Origin: UBA1081 sp045636025
GTDB lineage: Bacteria > Bacillota > Clostridia > Oscillospirales > Acutalibacteraceae
Direction of reading: 5' to 3'
DNA length: 64,000 bases
Assembly: GCA_045636025.1 (NCBI GenBank)
Contig: JAZTWP010000056.1
Span: forward strand, 1 to 64,000
Shown here: positions 34,730 through 43,929 of the stretch, piece by piece
How the letters are laid out: every line of letters starts with the position of its first letter
Numbering within the stretch: position 1 is the stretch's first letter
Program-made: the position numbers and the translations under genes
Notes under the pieces: model-generated
What the model was told of the DNA's origin: nothing
Seen by the model: the letters and a program-made list of their open reading frames with translations, nothing else
Databases searched by the model: none

Positions 34730-35269
34730 ATGGCAAGACTTAACGAAATGTACAAAGCAGAAGTTGCTCCCGCACTTATGAAGAAGTTCAGCTACAAGAG
34801 CGTTATGCAGATTCCTAAGATTGATAAGGTTATTATCAACGTAGGATGCGGTGAAGCAAGAGAAAATCCTAAGGCTATCGATGCTGTAATCCGTGACCTC
34901 GGTCTCATTACAGGTCAGAAGGCAGTTGTTTGTAACGCTAAGAAGTCAGTTGCAAACTTCAAGCTTCGTGAAGGTATGCCCAACGGTGTAAAAGTTACAC
35001 TCCGTGGTGAAAAGATGTATGAATTCCTTGACAGATTCTTCAATCTTGCACTTCCCAGAGTTCGTGACTTCAGAGGTATCAATCCTAACTCATTCGACGG
35101 CAGAGGTAACTACTCAATGGGTATCCGTGAGCAGCTTATCTTCCCCGAAATTGAGTATGACAAAATCGACAAGGTTCGTGGTATGGATATTTGTATCGTA
35201 ACCACAGCTCCCACAGACGAAGAAGCTCGTGAGCTTCTCAGCCTTATGGGCGCACCGTTTGCAAAGTAA
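34730..35269 (+). CDS. rplE: ribosomal protein L5
   Basis: A 179-residue large-subunit protein that binds 5S rRNA and contacts P-site tRNA. Diagnostic segments are MQIPKIDKVIINVGCGEA, KLREGMPNGVKVTLRG and FRGINPNSFDGRGNYSMGIRE. AAGGAGG precedes the ATG. Confidence 0.97.
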   Translation: MARLNEMYKAEVAPALMKKFSYKSVMQIPKIDKVIINVGCGEARENPKAIDAVIRDLGLITGQKAVVCNAKKSVANFKLREGMPNGVKVTLRGEKMYEFLDRFFNLALPRVRDFRGINPNSFDGRGNYSMGIREQLIFPEIEYDKIDKVRGMDICIVTTAPTDEEARELLSLMGAPFAK

Positions 35270-35281
35270 GGAGGGGTTAGA

Positions 35282-35467
35282 ATGGCAAAAACATCACAGA
35301 AGGTAAGAGCAGCAGCTCCTGCCAAGTATTCAACAAGACAGCATAACAGATGTCAGATTTGCGGCAGACCCCACGCTTATCTCCGTAAGTACGGTGTATG
35401 TCGTATATGCTTCAGAGAACTGGCTCACGCTGGCCAGATCCCCGGAGTAAAGAAAGCAAGCTGGTAA
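35282..35467 (+). CDS. rpsN: ribosomal protein S14, type Z (zinc-binding)
   Basis: A 61-residue small-subunit head protein. Two CxxC pairs (CQIC and CRIC) spaced by about 12 residues form the zinc site of the short, C-plus S14 form. The C-terminus PGVKKASW is the family end. AAGGAGG precedes the ATG. Confidence 0.97.
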   Translation: MAKTSQKVRAAAPAKYSTRQHNRCQICGRPHAYLRKYGVCRICFRELAHAGQIPGVKKASW

Positions 35468-35479
35468 GGAGGAAGAACA

Positions 35480-35878
35480 ATGCAGATTACCGACGCAGTT
35501 GCTGATATGCTCACCAGAATCAGAAATGCTGTTTCTGCTAAGCACGATACAGTAACAGTTCCTGCATCAAACGTTAAGAAGGCTATCGCTCAGATTCTCG
35601 TTGATGAAGGTTATGTAAAAAGTTTCAAGGTAATTGAGGATAACAAGCAGGGCATGATTGAGATCGCTCTCAAGTATGGTCCCAACAAGGCTCCCTCAAT
35701 TATGGGTATACGCAGAGTTTCCAAGCCCGGCCTGCGTATCTACACAGACGTTGAGAATATGCCCAGAGTTATCAATGGTCTCGGCATCGCTATCATCTCA
35801 ACAAACAAGGGTATTATGACAGACAAGAACGCTCGTAAAGCTAACGTTGGCGGCGAAGTTCTTGCATACATCTGGTAA
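35480..35878 (+). CDS. rpsH: ribosomal protein S8
   Basis: A 132-residue small-subunit protein that binds helix 21 of 16S rRNA. It starts MQITDAVADMLTRIRNA and ends with GLGIAIISTNKGIMTDK and AYIW. In E. coli S8 represses the spc operon. AAGGAGG precedes the ATG. Confidence 0.97.
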   Translation: MQITDAVADMLTRIRNAVSAKHDTVTVPASNVKKAIAQILVDEGYVKSFKVIEDNKQGMIEIALKYGPNKAPSIMGIRRVSKPGLRIYTDVENMPRVINGLGIAIISTNKGIMTDKNARKANVGGEVLAYIW

Positions 35879-35892
35879 GGAGGTACAACGGG

Positions 35893-36435
35893 ATGTCACG
35901 TATAGGCAGAAAGCCCATTACTGTTCCGGCTGGTGTTGAAGTTGTTCTTGACGGCAACACAGTTACAGTCAAAGGTCCCAAGGGTACTCTTTCCGGAACA
36001 TTCAACAAAAATATGACAATCGCTATGGACGAAGGTGCTATCGTAGTTACTCGTCCCAACGATGAAAAAGAAAACAGATCACTTCACGGTCTTACTCGTA
36101 CACTTATCGCTAACATGGTTGAAGGTGTAAGCAACGGTTTCTCAAAGACTCTTGATATCGTTGGTATCGGTTACCGTGCAAATATGCAGGGCAAAGATGT
36201 AGTTCTTTCAGTTGGTTATTCACACACAGTTACAATAGCTGCTCCCGAAGGAATCACAATCACATGTCCCTCAGCAACACAGATTATCGTTTCCGGCGCT
36301 GACAAACAGATGGTTGGTCAGATTGCAGCAGAAATCAGAGGCGTTCGTCCTCCCGAACCTTACAAGGGCAAGGGTATCAGATACTCTGACGAAGTTGTAA
36401 GACGCAAGGAAGGTAAGTCCGGTAAGGGCAAATAA
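35893..36435 (+). CDS. rplF: ribosomal protein L6
   Basis: A 180-residue large-subunit protein near the factor-binding site. It opens MSRIGRKPITVPAGVEV and its second domain ends in the signature PEPYKGKGIRYSDEVVRRKEG region. AAGGAGG lies before the ATG. Confidence 0.97.
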   Translation: MSRIGRKPITVPAGVEVVLDGNTVTVKGPKGTLSGTFNKNMTIAMDEGAIVVTRPNDEKENRSLHGLTRTLIANMVEGVSNGFSKTLDIVGIGYRANMQGKDVVLSVGYSHTVTIAAPEGITITCPSATQIIVSGADKQMVGQIAAEIRGVRPPEPYKGKGIRYSDEVVRRKEGKSGKGK

Positions 36436-36453
36436 TAAAGGAGTGAATATAAA

Positions 36454-36813
36454 ATGGTAAACAGACCTGATACAAAACAGGCACGAATTCAGCGTCACAA
36501 AAGAGTTCGCGGCAAGGTTTACGGCACAGCAGAGTGTCCCCGCCTCAATGTATTCCGCTCCCTTAAGAACATTTATGCTCAGCTCATCGATGATGATAAG
36601 GGTGTAACTCTTGTTTCCGCTTCATCTGTTGAAAAGGATTTCACAGAATACGGCGGCAACGCAGACGCTGCTAAGGCAGTAGGTAAGAAAATCGCAGAAC
36701 GTGCGGCAGAAAAAGGCATTAAAGAATGCGTTTTCGACCGTGGCGGATATGTCTATCACGGCCGTGTAGCAAGCTTGGCCGAAGGCGCTCGTGAGGGCGG
36801 ACTTGATTTCTAA
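36454..36813 (+). CDS. rplR: ribosomal protein L18
   Basis: A 119-residue large-subunit protein that carries 5S rRNA. It has RHKRVRGKVYGTAECPRLNV near the start and the closing FDRGGYVYHGRVASLAEGAREGGL in two conserved blocks. AAAGGAG precedes the ATG. Confidence 0.97.
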   Translation: MVNRPDTKQARIQRHKRVRGKVYGTAECPRLNVFRSLKNIYAQLIDDDKGVTLVSASSVEKDFTEYGGNADAAKAVGKKIAERAAEKGIKECVFDRGGYVYHGRVASLAEGAREGGLDF

Positions 36814-36832
36814 CGAAAGGGAGGAAATACTT

Positions 36833-37336
36833 TTGGCTAAGTTTGAAACACAGGAAAGAGACGAGCTTCAGGAAAGAGTAGTTGCTATCAACCGTGTATC
36901 AAAGACTGTTAAGGGTGGTCGTATCATGAAGTTCTCCGCTCTCGTAGTAGTCGGAGATCAGAACGGCACAATCGGCTTCGGTCTCGGTAAGTCCGGTGAA
37001 GTACCCGATGCAATCCGTAAGGGTACAGAGGACGCAAAGAAGAATCTTATTAAAATACCCCTCAGAGGAACAACAATTTCTCACGAGGTTATGGGTAAGT
37101 TCGGCGCTGGTGTCGTTCTTCTCAAGCCCGCTGCACCCGGTACAGGTGTTATCGCAGGCGGCCCCGTTCGTGCTGTCCTCGAAATGGCTGGTATTAAGGA
37201 CATTCGTTCAAAGGCTCTTCGCTCAAATAACCCCTGCAACGTAGTTAGAGCTACAATCAACGGTCTTTCACAGCTTCGTGCTGTTGAAACTGTTGCAGCA
37301 ACAAGGGGCAAAACAGTTAAAGAAGTTATAGGATAA
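36833..37336 (+). CDS. rpsE: ribosomal protein S5
   Basis: A 167-residue small-subunit protein that monitors decoding accuracy. It has RVVAINRVSKTVKGGRIMKF and the glycine-rich GTIGFGLGKSGEVPDAIRKG. I chose the TTG at 36833: GGGAGG lies 7-8 nt upstream and the protein then begins MAKFETQ. Starting at 36791 would overlap rplR without a ribosome binding site. Confidence 0.95.
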   Translation: MAKFETQERDELQERVVAINRVSKTVKGGRIMKFSALVVVGDQNGTIGFGLGKSGEVPDAIRKGTEDAKKNLIKIPLRGTTISHEVMGKFGAGVVLLKPAAPGTGVIAGGPVRAVLEMAGIKDIRSKALRSNNPCNVVRATINGLSQLRAVETVAATRGKTVKEVIG

Positions 37337-37348
37337 GGAGTGTACGGT

Positions 37349-37528
37349 ATGGCAGACGTAAAAGTTAAACTTGTTAGAAGCCTTATTGGCAGCAAGAAAG
37401 ATCAGATTGCTACCGTTTATGCACTCGGTCTTCGTAAAATCGGTGACGAGGTTGTTCAGCCGAACAATCCTCAGACTCTCGGTAAGATCAAGAAGGTTTC
37501 TCATCTTATCGAAGTAACCGAAGCTTAA
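37349..37528 (+). CDS. rpmD: ribosomal protein L30
   Basis: A 59-residue large-subunit protein of the short bacterial type. It reads VKVKLVRSLIGSKKDQIATV, then ALGLRKIGDEVVQPN. ATG 37349 was chosen with AAGGAG upstream, 12 nt after rpsE. Confidence 0.95.
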   Translation: MADVKVKLVRSLIGSKKDQIATVYALGLRKIGDEVVQPNNPQTLGKIKKVSHLIEVTEA

Positions 37529-37547
37529 GAAAGGATGGGCAAAACTA

Positions 37548-37991
37548 ATGAAATTACATGAGTTAGCACCTGCAGCGGGTTCAACCAAAGCTTCAAAGCG
37601 TGTTGGCCGTGGTCCTGCATCAGGTCAGGGTAAGACCGCAGGTAAAGGTCATAAGGGTCAGAAAGCTCGTGCCGGTAGAGGTCCCCGTCCGGGATTTGAA
37701 GGCGGTCAGATGCCCCTTCAGAGACGTATACCCAAGAGAGGCTTCAACAACATCTTTGCAAAAGAGATTGCTATCGTTAACGTTTCAGCTATCGCTGACA
37801 AATTCGAAGACGGCGCAGTAGTTGACATCGAGGCTCTCAAGAAAGCAGGTCTTATTAAAGCCGAACTTGATGGTGTTAAGGTTCTTGGTAACGGCGAAAT
37901 CACAAAGAAGCTTACAATTAAAGCAAACGCTTTCTCCGCAGGCGCAAAGGAAAAGATCGAAGCAGCCGGCGGCGTAGCTGAAGTTCTTTAA
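37548..37991 (+). CDS. rplO: ribosomal protein L15
   Basis: A 147-residue large-subunit assembly protein. The N-terminal Gly/Lys/Arg-rich extension (GRGPASGQGKTAGKGHKGQK) and FEGGQMPLQRRIPKRGF are diagnostic. A short spacer of 54 nt separates it from secY. Confidence 0.97.
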   Translation: MKLHELAPAAGSTKASKRVGRGPASGQGKTAGKGHKGQKARAGRGPRPGFEGGQMPLQRRIPKRGFNNIFAKEIAIVNVSAIADKFEDGAVVDIEALKKAGLIKAELDGVKVLGNGEITKKLTIKANAFSAGAKEKIEAAGGVAEVL

Positions 37992-38045
37992 TTACACCAC
38001 ATAATCTGATTCGGTTTATCCGAAAAAGTTAGGAGAGTGTGTTAA

Positions 38046-39371
38046 ATGATTCAGACGCTTAAAAATTCCTGGAGAATTCCTGAGCTGAGAAAGAAGATCC
38101 TCTTCACTGCTCTCATCATTCTCATTTGCAGAATCGGTGCTGCAATCCCTGTTCCCTTCCTCAACATCGGAACAGACGGACTTCTCGGCGCAGGAACAAC
38201 AACAAGCGCTACATTCCTTGACTACATTAATATGATGTCAGGTAATGCGTTTAACTTCGGTACGGTTTTTGCACTGTCAATCACACCGTACATCAACTCA
38301 TCAATCATCATTCAGCTCCTTACAGTTGCTATCCCCGCTCTTGAAAGACTTTCAAAAGAGGGTGAAGAAGGCAGAAAGAAGATTGCTAAGATCACAAGAT
38401 ACACAACAATCGTTCTCGGTCTCCTTCAGGGTACAGCTTACTACGTATTCCTTCGTTCACAGAAGGCTCTCGTTAAGGCTGAAGGATTCGGTGAAGTTTT
38501 CCAGGCAATAGCTATTATCTTAATTCTTACAGCCGGTACTGCAGTAACAATGTGGCTCGGCGAACAGATTAACGACAAGGGCATCGGCAACGGTATCTCA
38601 ATTATCCTTTTTGCAGGTATCGTTTCAAGAATTCCCACTTACGCAACTGAACTTTACAGCTACATGGATATGGGTGGTGTTTACTACGCACTTGCTCCCA
38701 TTGCAGCAATCATTCTTCTCCTCCTCGTTGTTTTCATCGTATGGATGGACAATGCAGAAAGAAGAATTCCCGTTCAGTACACAAAACGTGTTGTCGGACG
38801 TAAGATGTACGGCGGTCAGAGCTCACATATTCCCATCAAGGTTAATATGTCAGGTGTTCTCCCCGTTATCTTCGCAAGCTCAATTCTCTCTCTTCCTTCA
38901 ACAGTTCAGATGTTTGTGGACGTTGAGAAAAATTCAGGTTGGGAAAAGTTCTTCAAGGTTTTCACAACTGAACATTGGGCTTACACATTAATTTATTTTG
39001 TTCTCATTATCTTCTTCGCTTATTTCTATTCATCAATTCAGTATAATCCCATTGAAATGGCAAACAACCTCGCAAAGAACAGCGGTACAATCCCCGGTAT
39101 CCGTTCAGGTCGTCCCACTTCAGATTATATTGCAAAGGTAATAAGCAAGATCGTTCTTCTCGGCGCACTTCTTCTCAGCGTGGTAGCATTGTTCCCCATA
39201 ATCTACTCACAGCTCACAACAGTGCTTTGTCAGGCTCTTGAACTCGAAAGAGGCGTTTCAATTTCACTCGGCGGTACATCAATCATCATTCTTGTTGGTG
39301 TTGCTATTGAAACTGTACGTCAGCTTGAAAGCCAGATGGTGATGCGTCATTACAAGGGATTCCTTGACTAA
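38046..39371 (+). CDS. secY: preprotein translocase channel subunit SecY
   Basis: A 441-residue ten-helix membrane protein forming the Sec channel through which the many signal-peptide proteins in this window would pass. Family landmarks are LTVAIPALERLSKEGEEGR, the cytoplasmic loop with ERRIPVQYTKRVVGRKMYGG, and IPGIRSGRPTSDYI. TTAGGAGAG precedes the ATG. Length and position, between rplO and adk, are standard for Firmicutes. Confidence 0.97.
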   Translation: MIQTLKNSWRIPELRKKILFTALIILICRIGAAIPVPFLNIGTDGLLGAGTTTSATFLDYINMMSGNAFNFGTVFALSITPYINSSIIIQLLTVAIPALERLSKEGEEGRKKIAKITRYTTIVLGLLQGTAYYVFLRSQKALVKAEGFGEVFQAIAIILILTAGTAVTMWLGEQINDKGIGNGISIILFAGIVSRIPTYATELYSYMDMGGVYYALAPIAAIILLLLVVFIVWMDNAERRIPVQYTKRVVGRKMYGGQSSHIPIKVNMSGVLPVIFASSILSLPSTVQMFVDVEKNSGWEKFFKVFTTEHWAYTLIYFVLIIFFAYFYSSIQYNPIEMANNLAKNSGTIPGIRSGRPTSDYIAKVISKIVLLGALLLSVVALFPIIYSQLTTVLCQALELERGVSISLGGTSIIILVGVAIETVRQLESQMVMRHYKGFLD

Positions 39372-39384
39372 GGAGGAAATAACA

Positions 39385-40017
39385 ATGAATATTATTTTTC
39401 TCGGCGCTCCCGGAGCAGGTAAAGGAACTCAGGCAGAGAAGGTAAGCGAAAAACTCGCTATCCCCACAATCTCAACAGGTAACATCATCCGTGAAGCTCT
39501 TAAGAACGGCACAGAGATGGGTGTTAAGGCAAAGGAATTTATCGAAGCCGGCAAGCTTGTTCCCGATGAAGTTGTTATCGGCATCATCAAGGAAAGACTT
39601 GCAAAGGATGACTGTGCAAACGGTTTCATCCTTGACGGTTTCCCCCGTACAATTCCTCAGGCAGAAGCTCTCGACACAATGGGCATCGTAATCGACAAGG
39701 TTATTGATATCGAAGTTGCTGACGAAGCTATTGCTAAGAGAATGGGCGGCAGAAGAGTTTGTTCAGCTTGTGGCGCATCTTACCACCTCGAATACAAGAA
39801 ACCCGCTGCAGACGGCGTATGTGACCTTTGCAAGGGCGAACTTGTTCAGAGAAAAGACGATGCTCCCGAAACAGTTCTTGAAAGACTCAAGATTTATCAC
39901 GAGGAAACTGAACCGCTGAAGGATTACTACAGCAAGACAGGCAAACTTGTGATCGTTGAAGGTCAGGAGGAAGTTGCTGATACAACTGCTCTTACCTTCA
40001 AGGCATTGGAGGATTAA
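39385..40017 (+). CDS. adk: adenylate kinase with zinc LID
   Basis: A 210-residue kinase catalysing ATP + AMP to 2 ADP. P-loop GAPGAGKGT lies at residues 7-15, the AMP-site STGNIIREA follows, and DGFPRT is present. The LID carries two CxxC pairs (CSAC and CDLC), the zinc-binding form usual in Gram-positives. ATG 39385 was chosen because AAGGAGG lies upstream. It is 2 nt from map. Confidence 0.97.
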   Translation: MNIIFLGAPGAGKGTQAEKVSEKLAIPTISTGNIIREALKNGTEMGVKAKEFIEAGKLVPDEVVIGIIKERLAKDDCANGFILDGFPRTIPQAEALDTMGIVIDKVIDIEVADEAIAKRMGGRRVCSACGASYHLEYKKPAADGVCDLCKGELVQRKDDAPETVLERLKIYHEETEPLKDYYSKTGKLVIVEGQEEVADTTALTFKALED

Positions 40018-40019
40018 GC

Positions 40020-40778
40020 ATGGCAGTAGTGCTGAAAACACGCAAGGAAATCGAACTGATGCGTGAAGCGGGAAGAATTTCCGCCATGGCACTCAAAGTT
40101 GCAGGTGAAGCTGTCAGACCCGGAGTTTCAACTCTCGAAATTGACACAATAGCCCGTAAATATATTGAAAGTCAGGGTGCAAAACCCAACTTCTTAGGAC
40201 TTTACGGTTTTCCTGCAACTGCATGTATTTCCATAAACAACGAAGTAATACACGGTATCCCGTCAAAGGACAGAATCCTTAAAGAAGGCGACATCGTCAG
40301 CATTGACCTTGGCGCTGTAAAGGACGGTTATCACGGCGATAATGCTGCCACATTTGCAGTCGGACAGATTTCCGACGAAGCACAGCGGCTGATCGACACG
40401 ACCCGTGAGTCTCTCTATGTGGGACTTAAACAGGCTGTCGCGGGCAACAGAATCGGTGATATATCCAATGCGGTTCAGGTGTATTGCGAGGAGCGAGGAT
40501 ACGGCGTTGTTCAGGATTTTGTAGGACACGGCGTAGGTAAATCGCTTCACGAGGACCCTTCGGTTCCGAATTTCGGTTCTCCCGGCAGAGGAGCCCGATT
40601 GTTGCCGGGCATGACTATTGCTGTTGAGCCAATGATTAATCAGGGTACATGGCAGGTAAACCAGTTACCCGATGGCTGGACTATCGTGACTAAAGACGGT
40701 AAGCTTTCAGCACATTTTGAACATACAATTGCTATCACAAACGACGGTGAATGTATGATTCTCACTCTTCCCGAATAA
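40020..40778 (+). CDS. map: methionine aminopeptidase, type I
   Basis: A 252-residue metalloprotease that removes N-terminal Met from new proteins. The dinuclear metal ligands appear in VSIDLGAVKDGYHGDNAATF (both Asp residues), GHGVGKSLHEDP (His), and the two late Glu residues in AVEPMI and HFEHTIAI. The ATG is 2 nt after the adk stop, with AGGTCAGGAGG further upstream inside adk. Confidence 0.96.
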   Translation: MAVVLKTRKEIELMREAGRISAMALKVAGEAVRPGVSTLEIDTIARKYIESQGAKPNFLGLYGFPATACISINNEVIHGIPSKDRILKEGDIVSIDLGAVKDGYHGDNAATFAVGQISDEAQRLIDTTRESLYVGLKQAVAGNRIGDISNAVQVYCEERGYGVVQDFVGHGVGKSLHEDPSVPNFGSPGRGARLLPGMTIAVEPMINQGTWQVNQLPDGWTIVTKDGKLSAHFEHTIAITNDGECMILTLPE

Positions 40779-40788
40779 GAGGTGCCCT

Positions 40789-41049
40789 ATGGAACTCAGA
40801 AAAGGAAGCGTGGTAATATCAAAGGCAGGCAGGGACAAGGGATACTTCCTTGCGGTGGTCGATATCACCGATGAAGGAATATTCGTTTGCGACGGAAAGG
40901 AACGACCGGTCGGAAGACCCAAGAAAAAGAACCCCTTACACCTCGCAAAAACAGGATTTGTTCTTACTGAAGAAGAAACAGCAACAAATCGTTCATTGAA
41001 AAGAGCGCTGAACAGGTTTTCAGGCTCCACTGAAAGTGAGGTTATATAG
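40789..41049 (+). CDS. KOW-domain RNA-binding protein
   Basis: An 86-residue protein of the KOW/L14e-like type found in this spot in many Firmicutes. The start LRKGSVVISKAGRDKGYFLAVV gives the KOW motif; a basic GRPKKKNPLHL follows. It is thought to bind ribosomal RNA, but its role is not settled. It begins 10 nt after map and ends 1 nt before infA. Confidence 0.85.
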   Translation: MELRKGSVVISKAGRDKGYFLAVVDITDEGIFVCDGKERPVGRPKKKNPLHLAKTGFVLTEEETATNRSLKRALNRFSGSTESEVI

Positions 41050-41050
41050 T

Positions 41051-41269
41051 ATGTCCAAGCAGGATATGATCGAAGTCGAAGGTACTGTGGTCGAAGCTCT
41101 CCCTAATGCAACATTCAAGGTTGAGCTTGAGAACGGCCGTCAGATCGTAGCAACAATCTCCGGCAAACTGAGAATGAACTATATCAGAATTCTCCCCGGT
41201 GATAAGGTAACAGTCGACATGTCACCCTACGACCTTACAAGAGGCCGTATCACATGGCGATCCAAATAG
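41051..41269 (+). CDS. infA: translation initiation factor IF-1
   Basis: A 72-residue S1/OB-fold factor that occupies the A site during initiation. It begins MSKQDMIEVEGTVVEALPN and ends LTRGRITWR. ATG 41051 was chosen because GAGGT lies 8 nt upstream and the family begins here; the earlier opening at 41036 overlaps the KOW gene. Confidence 0.96.
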   Translation: MSKQDMIEVEGTVVEALPNATFKVELENGRQIVATISGKLRMNYIRILPGDKVTVDMSPYDLTRGRITWRSK

Positions 41270-41292
41270 GTAATTTTTAAGGAGGTAATACA

Positions 41293-41406
41293 ATGAAAGT
41301 CAGACCTTCTGTAAAGAAAATTTGCGAGAAGTGCAAAATCATCAAACGCAAGGGAAAAGTAATGGTTATCTGTGAAAATCCTAAGCACAAGCAGCGTCAG
41401 GGCTAA
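41293..41406 (+). CDS. rpmJ: ribosomal protein L36
   Basis: A 37-residue zinc-binding protein, MKVRPSVKKICEKCK followed by VICENPKHKQRQG. The C-x2-C, C and H residues form the zinc site. AAGGAGG lies before the ATG. Confidence 0.96.
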   Translation: MKVRPSVKKICEKCKIIKRKGKVMVICENPKHKQRQG

Positions 41407-41443
41407 TGCTCTGATAATACCCAAATGGAGGTGCAACTGACAA

Positions 41444-41812
41444 ATGGCGCGTATATCCGGTGTTGATCTTCCCAGAGAGAAGAGAGTAGAAATCGGCCTT
41501 ACTTACATTTACGGTATCGGCCGCAAAACCGCCAGCGACATTATTAAGGCAACAGGCATAAATCCTGACACAAGAGTTAAGGATTTGACCGAAGATGACG
41601 TTTCAAAGCTTCGTGAGTACATCGAACGCTACGTAACTGTAGAAGGTGACCTCAGAAGAGAAACAGCATTTGACATTAAGAGACTTGTTGAAATAGGATG
41701 CTATCGTGGCGTTCGTCACAGAAAGAGCCTGCCCGTTAGAGGTCAGCGTTCAAAGACAAACGCACGTACAAGAAAAGGTCCTAAGAAGACAATCGCTAAC
41801 AAGAAGAAATAA
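41444..41812 (+). CDS. rpsM: ribosomal protein S13
   Basis: A 122-residue small-subunit head protein contacting the P-site tRNA. It shows MARISGVDLPREKRVEIGLT, YGIGRKTASDI and the basic tail with RGQRSKTNARTRKGPKK. ATGGAGGTG precedes the ATG. Confidence 0.97.
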   Translation: MARISGVDLPREKRVEIGLTYIYGIGRKTASDIIKATGINPDTRVKDLTEDDVSKLREYIERYVTVEGDLRRETAFDIKRLVEIGCYRGVRHRKSLPVRGQRSKTNARTRKGPKKTIANKKK

Positions 41813-41830
41813 TAAGGAGGGAACAGTAGT

Positions 41831-42232
41831 ATGGCAAAAGCAATCGCTAAAAAAGGCGTTTCACGTAAACGTCGTGAGCGTAAGAATATTGAACGCGGTG
41901 CAGCTCATATCCAGTCCACATTCAATAATACTATCGTTACTATCACTGATACTCAGGGTAACGCAGTATCATGGGCAAGTGCCGGTGAAATGGGCTTCAG
42001 AGGTTCAAGAAAATCTACACCCTTCGCAGCACAGACTGCAGCTGAAACTGCAGCTAAGGCAGCTATCGAACACGGCATGAAGACTGTTGAAGTTTTCGTT
42101 AAAGGCCCCGGTCAGGGTAGAGAAGCAGCAATCAGAGCTCTTCAGACAGCAGGTCTTGAAGTAAGCATGATCAAGGACGTTACTCCTATCCCCCACAATG
42201 GCTGCCGTCCGCCTAAAAGAAGACGTGTATAA
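41831..42232 (+). CDS. rpsK: ribosomal protein S11
   Basis: A 133-residue platform protein that lines the mRNA exit. Diagnostic parts are AHIQSTFNNTIVTITDTQGN, GFRGSRKSTPFAAQTAAE and the end TPIPHNGCRPPKRRRV. AAGGAGG precedes the ATG. Confidence 0.97.
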   Translation: MAKAIAKKGVSRKRRERKNIERGAAHIQSTFNNTIVTITDTQGNAVSWASAGEMGFRGSRKSTPFAAQTAAETAAKAAIEHGMKTVEVFVKGPGQGREAAIRALQTAGLEVSMIKDVTPIPHNGCRPPKRRRV

Positions 42233-42257
42233 CCTATTAATGGAGGTGTTTTAACAC

Positions 42258-42875
42258 ATGGCAAGATATACCGGTGCGGTATGTAAATTATGCCGCAGAG
42301 AGGGCAAAAAGCTCTTTTTGAAAGGTGAAAGATGTACCAGCTCAAAATGTGCGCTGGAACGTCGTAGCTACGCTCCCGGCCAGCATGGTCAGGGACGCAA
42401 GAAGCTCACAGAGTACGGTCTTCAGCTTCGTGCAAAGCAGACAGCTAGAAGATACTACGGTCTCAGTGAGAGCCAGTTCCGTAAATATTTCGTGATGGCA
42501 GTTCGTCATGAAGGTGTTACAGGTGATAACTTACTTCGTATCTGCGAAAGCCGTCTTGACAATATCGTTTATTCACTTGGTTGGGCAACTTCTCGTGCAG
42601 AAGCAAGACAGCTTGTTACTCACGGCCACTTCCTTGTAAACGGTAAGAGAGTAGACATTCCCTCATACCTTTGCAAAGCTGGCGACGTAGTTGCTATCAA
42701 GAAGGCAAGTCTTGATTCAGAAAAGTTCAAGGCTATCCTTGAAAAGACAGGAACAATCCCTGCATGGCTTGAAGCAGGCGATGATAACACAGCAAAAATC
42801 GTTGCTCTTCCCACACGTGAACAGATTGAAGTTCCCGTTGAAGAACATCTTATCGTCGAATTCTATTCAAGATAA
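42258..42875 (+). CDS. rpsD: ribosomal protein S4, zinc-binding form
   Basis: A 205-residue assembly-initiating small-subunit protein. Four Cys residues near the N-terminus (VCKLC, then C and C about 20-25 residues later) mark the zinc-binding form. The S4 RNA-binding domain follows (RLDNIVYSLGWATSRAEARQ). In E. coli S4 represses the alpha operon. TGGAGGTG precedes the ATG. Confidence 0.97.
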   Translation: MARYTGAVCKLCRREGKKLFLKGERCTSSKCALERRSYAPGQHGQGRKKLTEYGLQLRAKQTARRYYGLSESQFRKYFVMAVRHEGVTGDNLLRICESRLDNIVYSLGWATSRAEARQLVTHGHFLVNGKRVDIPSYLCKAGDVVAIKKASLDSEKFKAILEKTGTIPAWLEAGDDNTAKIVALPTREQIEVPVEEHLIVEFYSR

Positions 42876-42937
42876 TCAGCGTACGGTTAAACTGTATAAT
42901 TTAGCAGCCTGACTGCAAAATCTAAGGAGGGTTTTGA

Positions 42938-43888
42938 ATGATAGGTATTGAGAAGCCCAGAATTGATGCTGTTGATCTTACTCAGGACGGTACCTACGGC
43001 AAGTTCATTGTTGAACCTCTTGAAAGAGGTTACGGTACTACTCTCGGTAACAGCCTTCGCAGAATTCTTTTATCTTCACTCCCCGGTTATGCTATCACAT
43101 CTGTTAGCATTGACGGAGTGCTTCATGAGTTCACAACAATTGAAGGCGTAAAGGAAGATGTTACTGAAATCGTTCTGAATCTTAAAACAGTTCTTCTGAA
43201 AATTCATGGCTCAGGACCCAAGACAATGTATATTGATTGCAGCGGTGAATGTGAAATCACTGCAGCTGATATACAGGCTGATTCAGAGGTTGAAATCCTC
43301 AACCCCGAACAGCATATAGCAACACTCAATTCCGATGCTCACGTTCGTATGGAACTTACAGCGGACGCAGGCAGAGGTTATGTTTCAGCAGAGCGTCGTA
43401 AGAAGATGATGGATCCCGTTATCGGTGTTATCGCAATCGACTCTACTTACGCTCCCATTGAAAAAGTAAACTTTAATGTTGAAAATGCTCGTGTCGGAGA
43501 CATTACTGACTTCGATAAGCTGACACTTGAGGTTTGGACTAATGGTACTATCGCAGCTAAAGACGCTGTATCATTAGCAGCCAAGATTCTCAACGAGCAT
43601 CTCAACCTCTTTATTGACCTGTCTGATGAAGCAGGCAGCACAGAGGTTATGATTGAAACAGGCGAAGATAACAAGACTCAGATCTTGGAGATGACTGTTG
43701 AGGAACTTGACCTTTCAGTTCGTTCATTCAACTGCTTGAAGAGAGCGAACATTCACAAGGTAGAGGATTTGATCTCAAAGTCAGAAGAAGAAATGATGAG
43801 AGTCAGAAACCTCGGACGTAAGTCTCTTGATGAGGTTATCGCAAAGCTCAATTCTCTTGGACTTTCTCTTCGTCGCGAAGACGAGTAA
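42938..43888 (+). CDS. rpoA: RNA polymerase alpha subunit
   Basis: A 316-residue polymerase subunit: an N-terminal dimerisation domain (ERGYGTTLGNSLRRILLSSLPG) and a C-terminal domain (NCLKRANIHKVEDLI, then RNLGRKSLDEVIAKL) that contacts UP elements and activators. Length is standard. AAGGAGG precedes the ATG. Confidence 0.97.
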   Translation: MIGIEKPRIDAVDLTQDGTYGKFIVEPLERGYGTTLGNSLRRILLSSLPGYAITSVSIDGVLHEFTTIEGVKEDVTEIVLNLKTVLLKIHGSGPKTMYIDCSGECEITAADIQADSEVEILNPEQHIATLNSDAHVRMELTADAGRGYVSAERRKKMMDPVIGVIAIDSTYAPIEKVNFNVENARVGDITDFDKLTLEVWTNGTIAAKDAVSLAAKILNEHLNLFIDLSDEAGSTEVMIETGEDNKTQILEMTVEELDLSVRSFNCLKRANIHKVEDLISKSEEEMMRVRNLGRKSLDEVIAKLNSLGLSLRREDE

Positions 43889-43929
43889 AATCAAATTTTA
43901 TACCAAATAACGGTAAAGGAGAGATATTT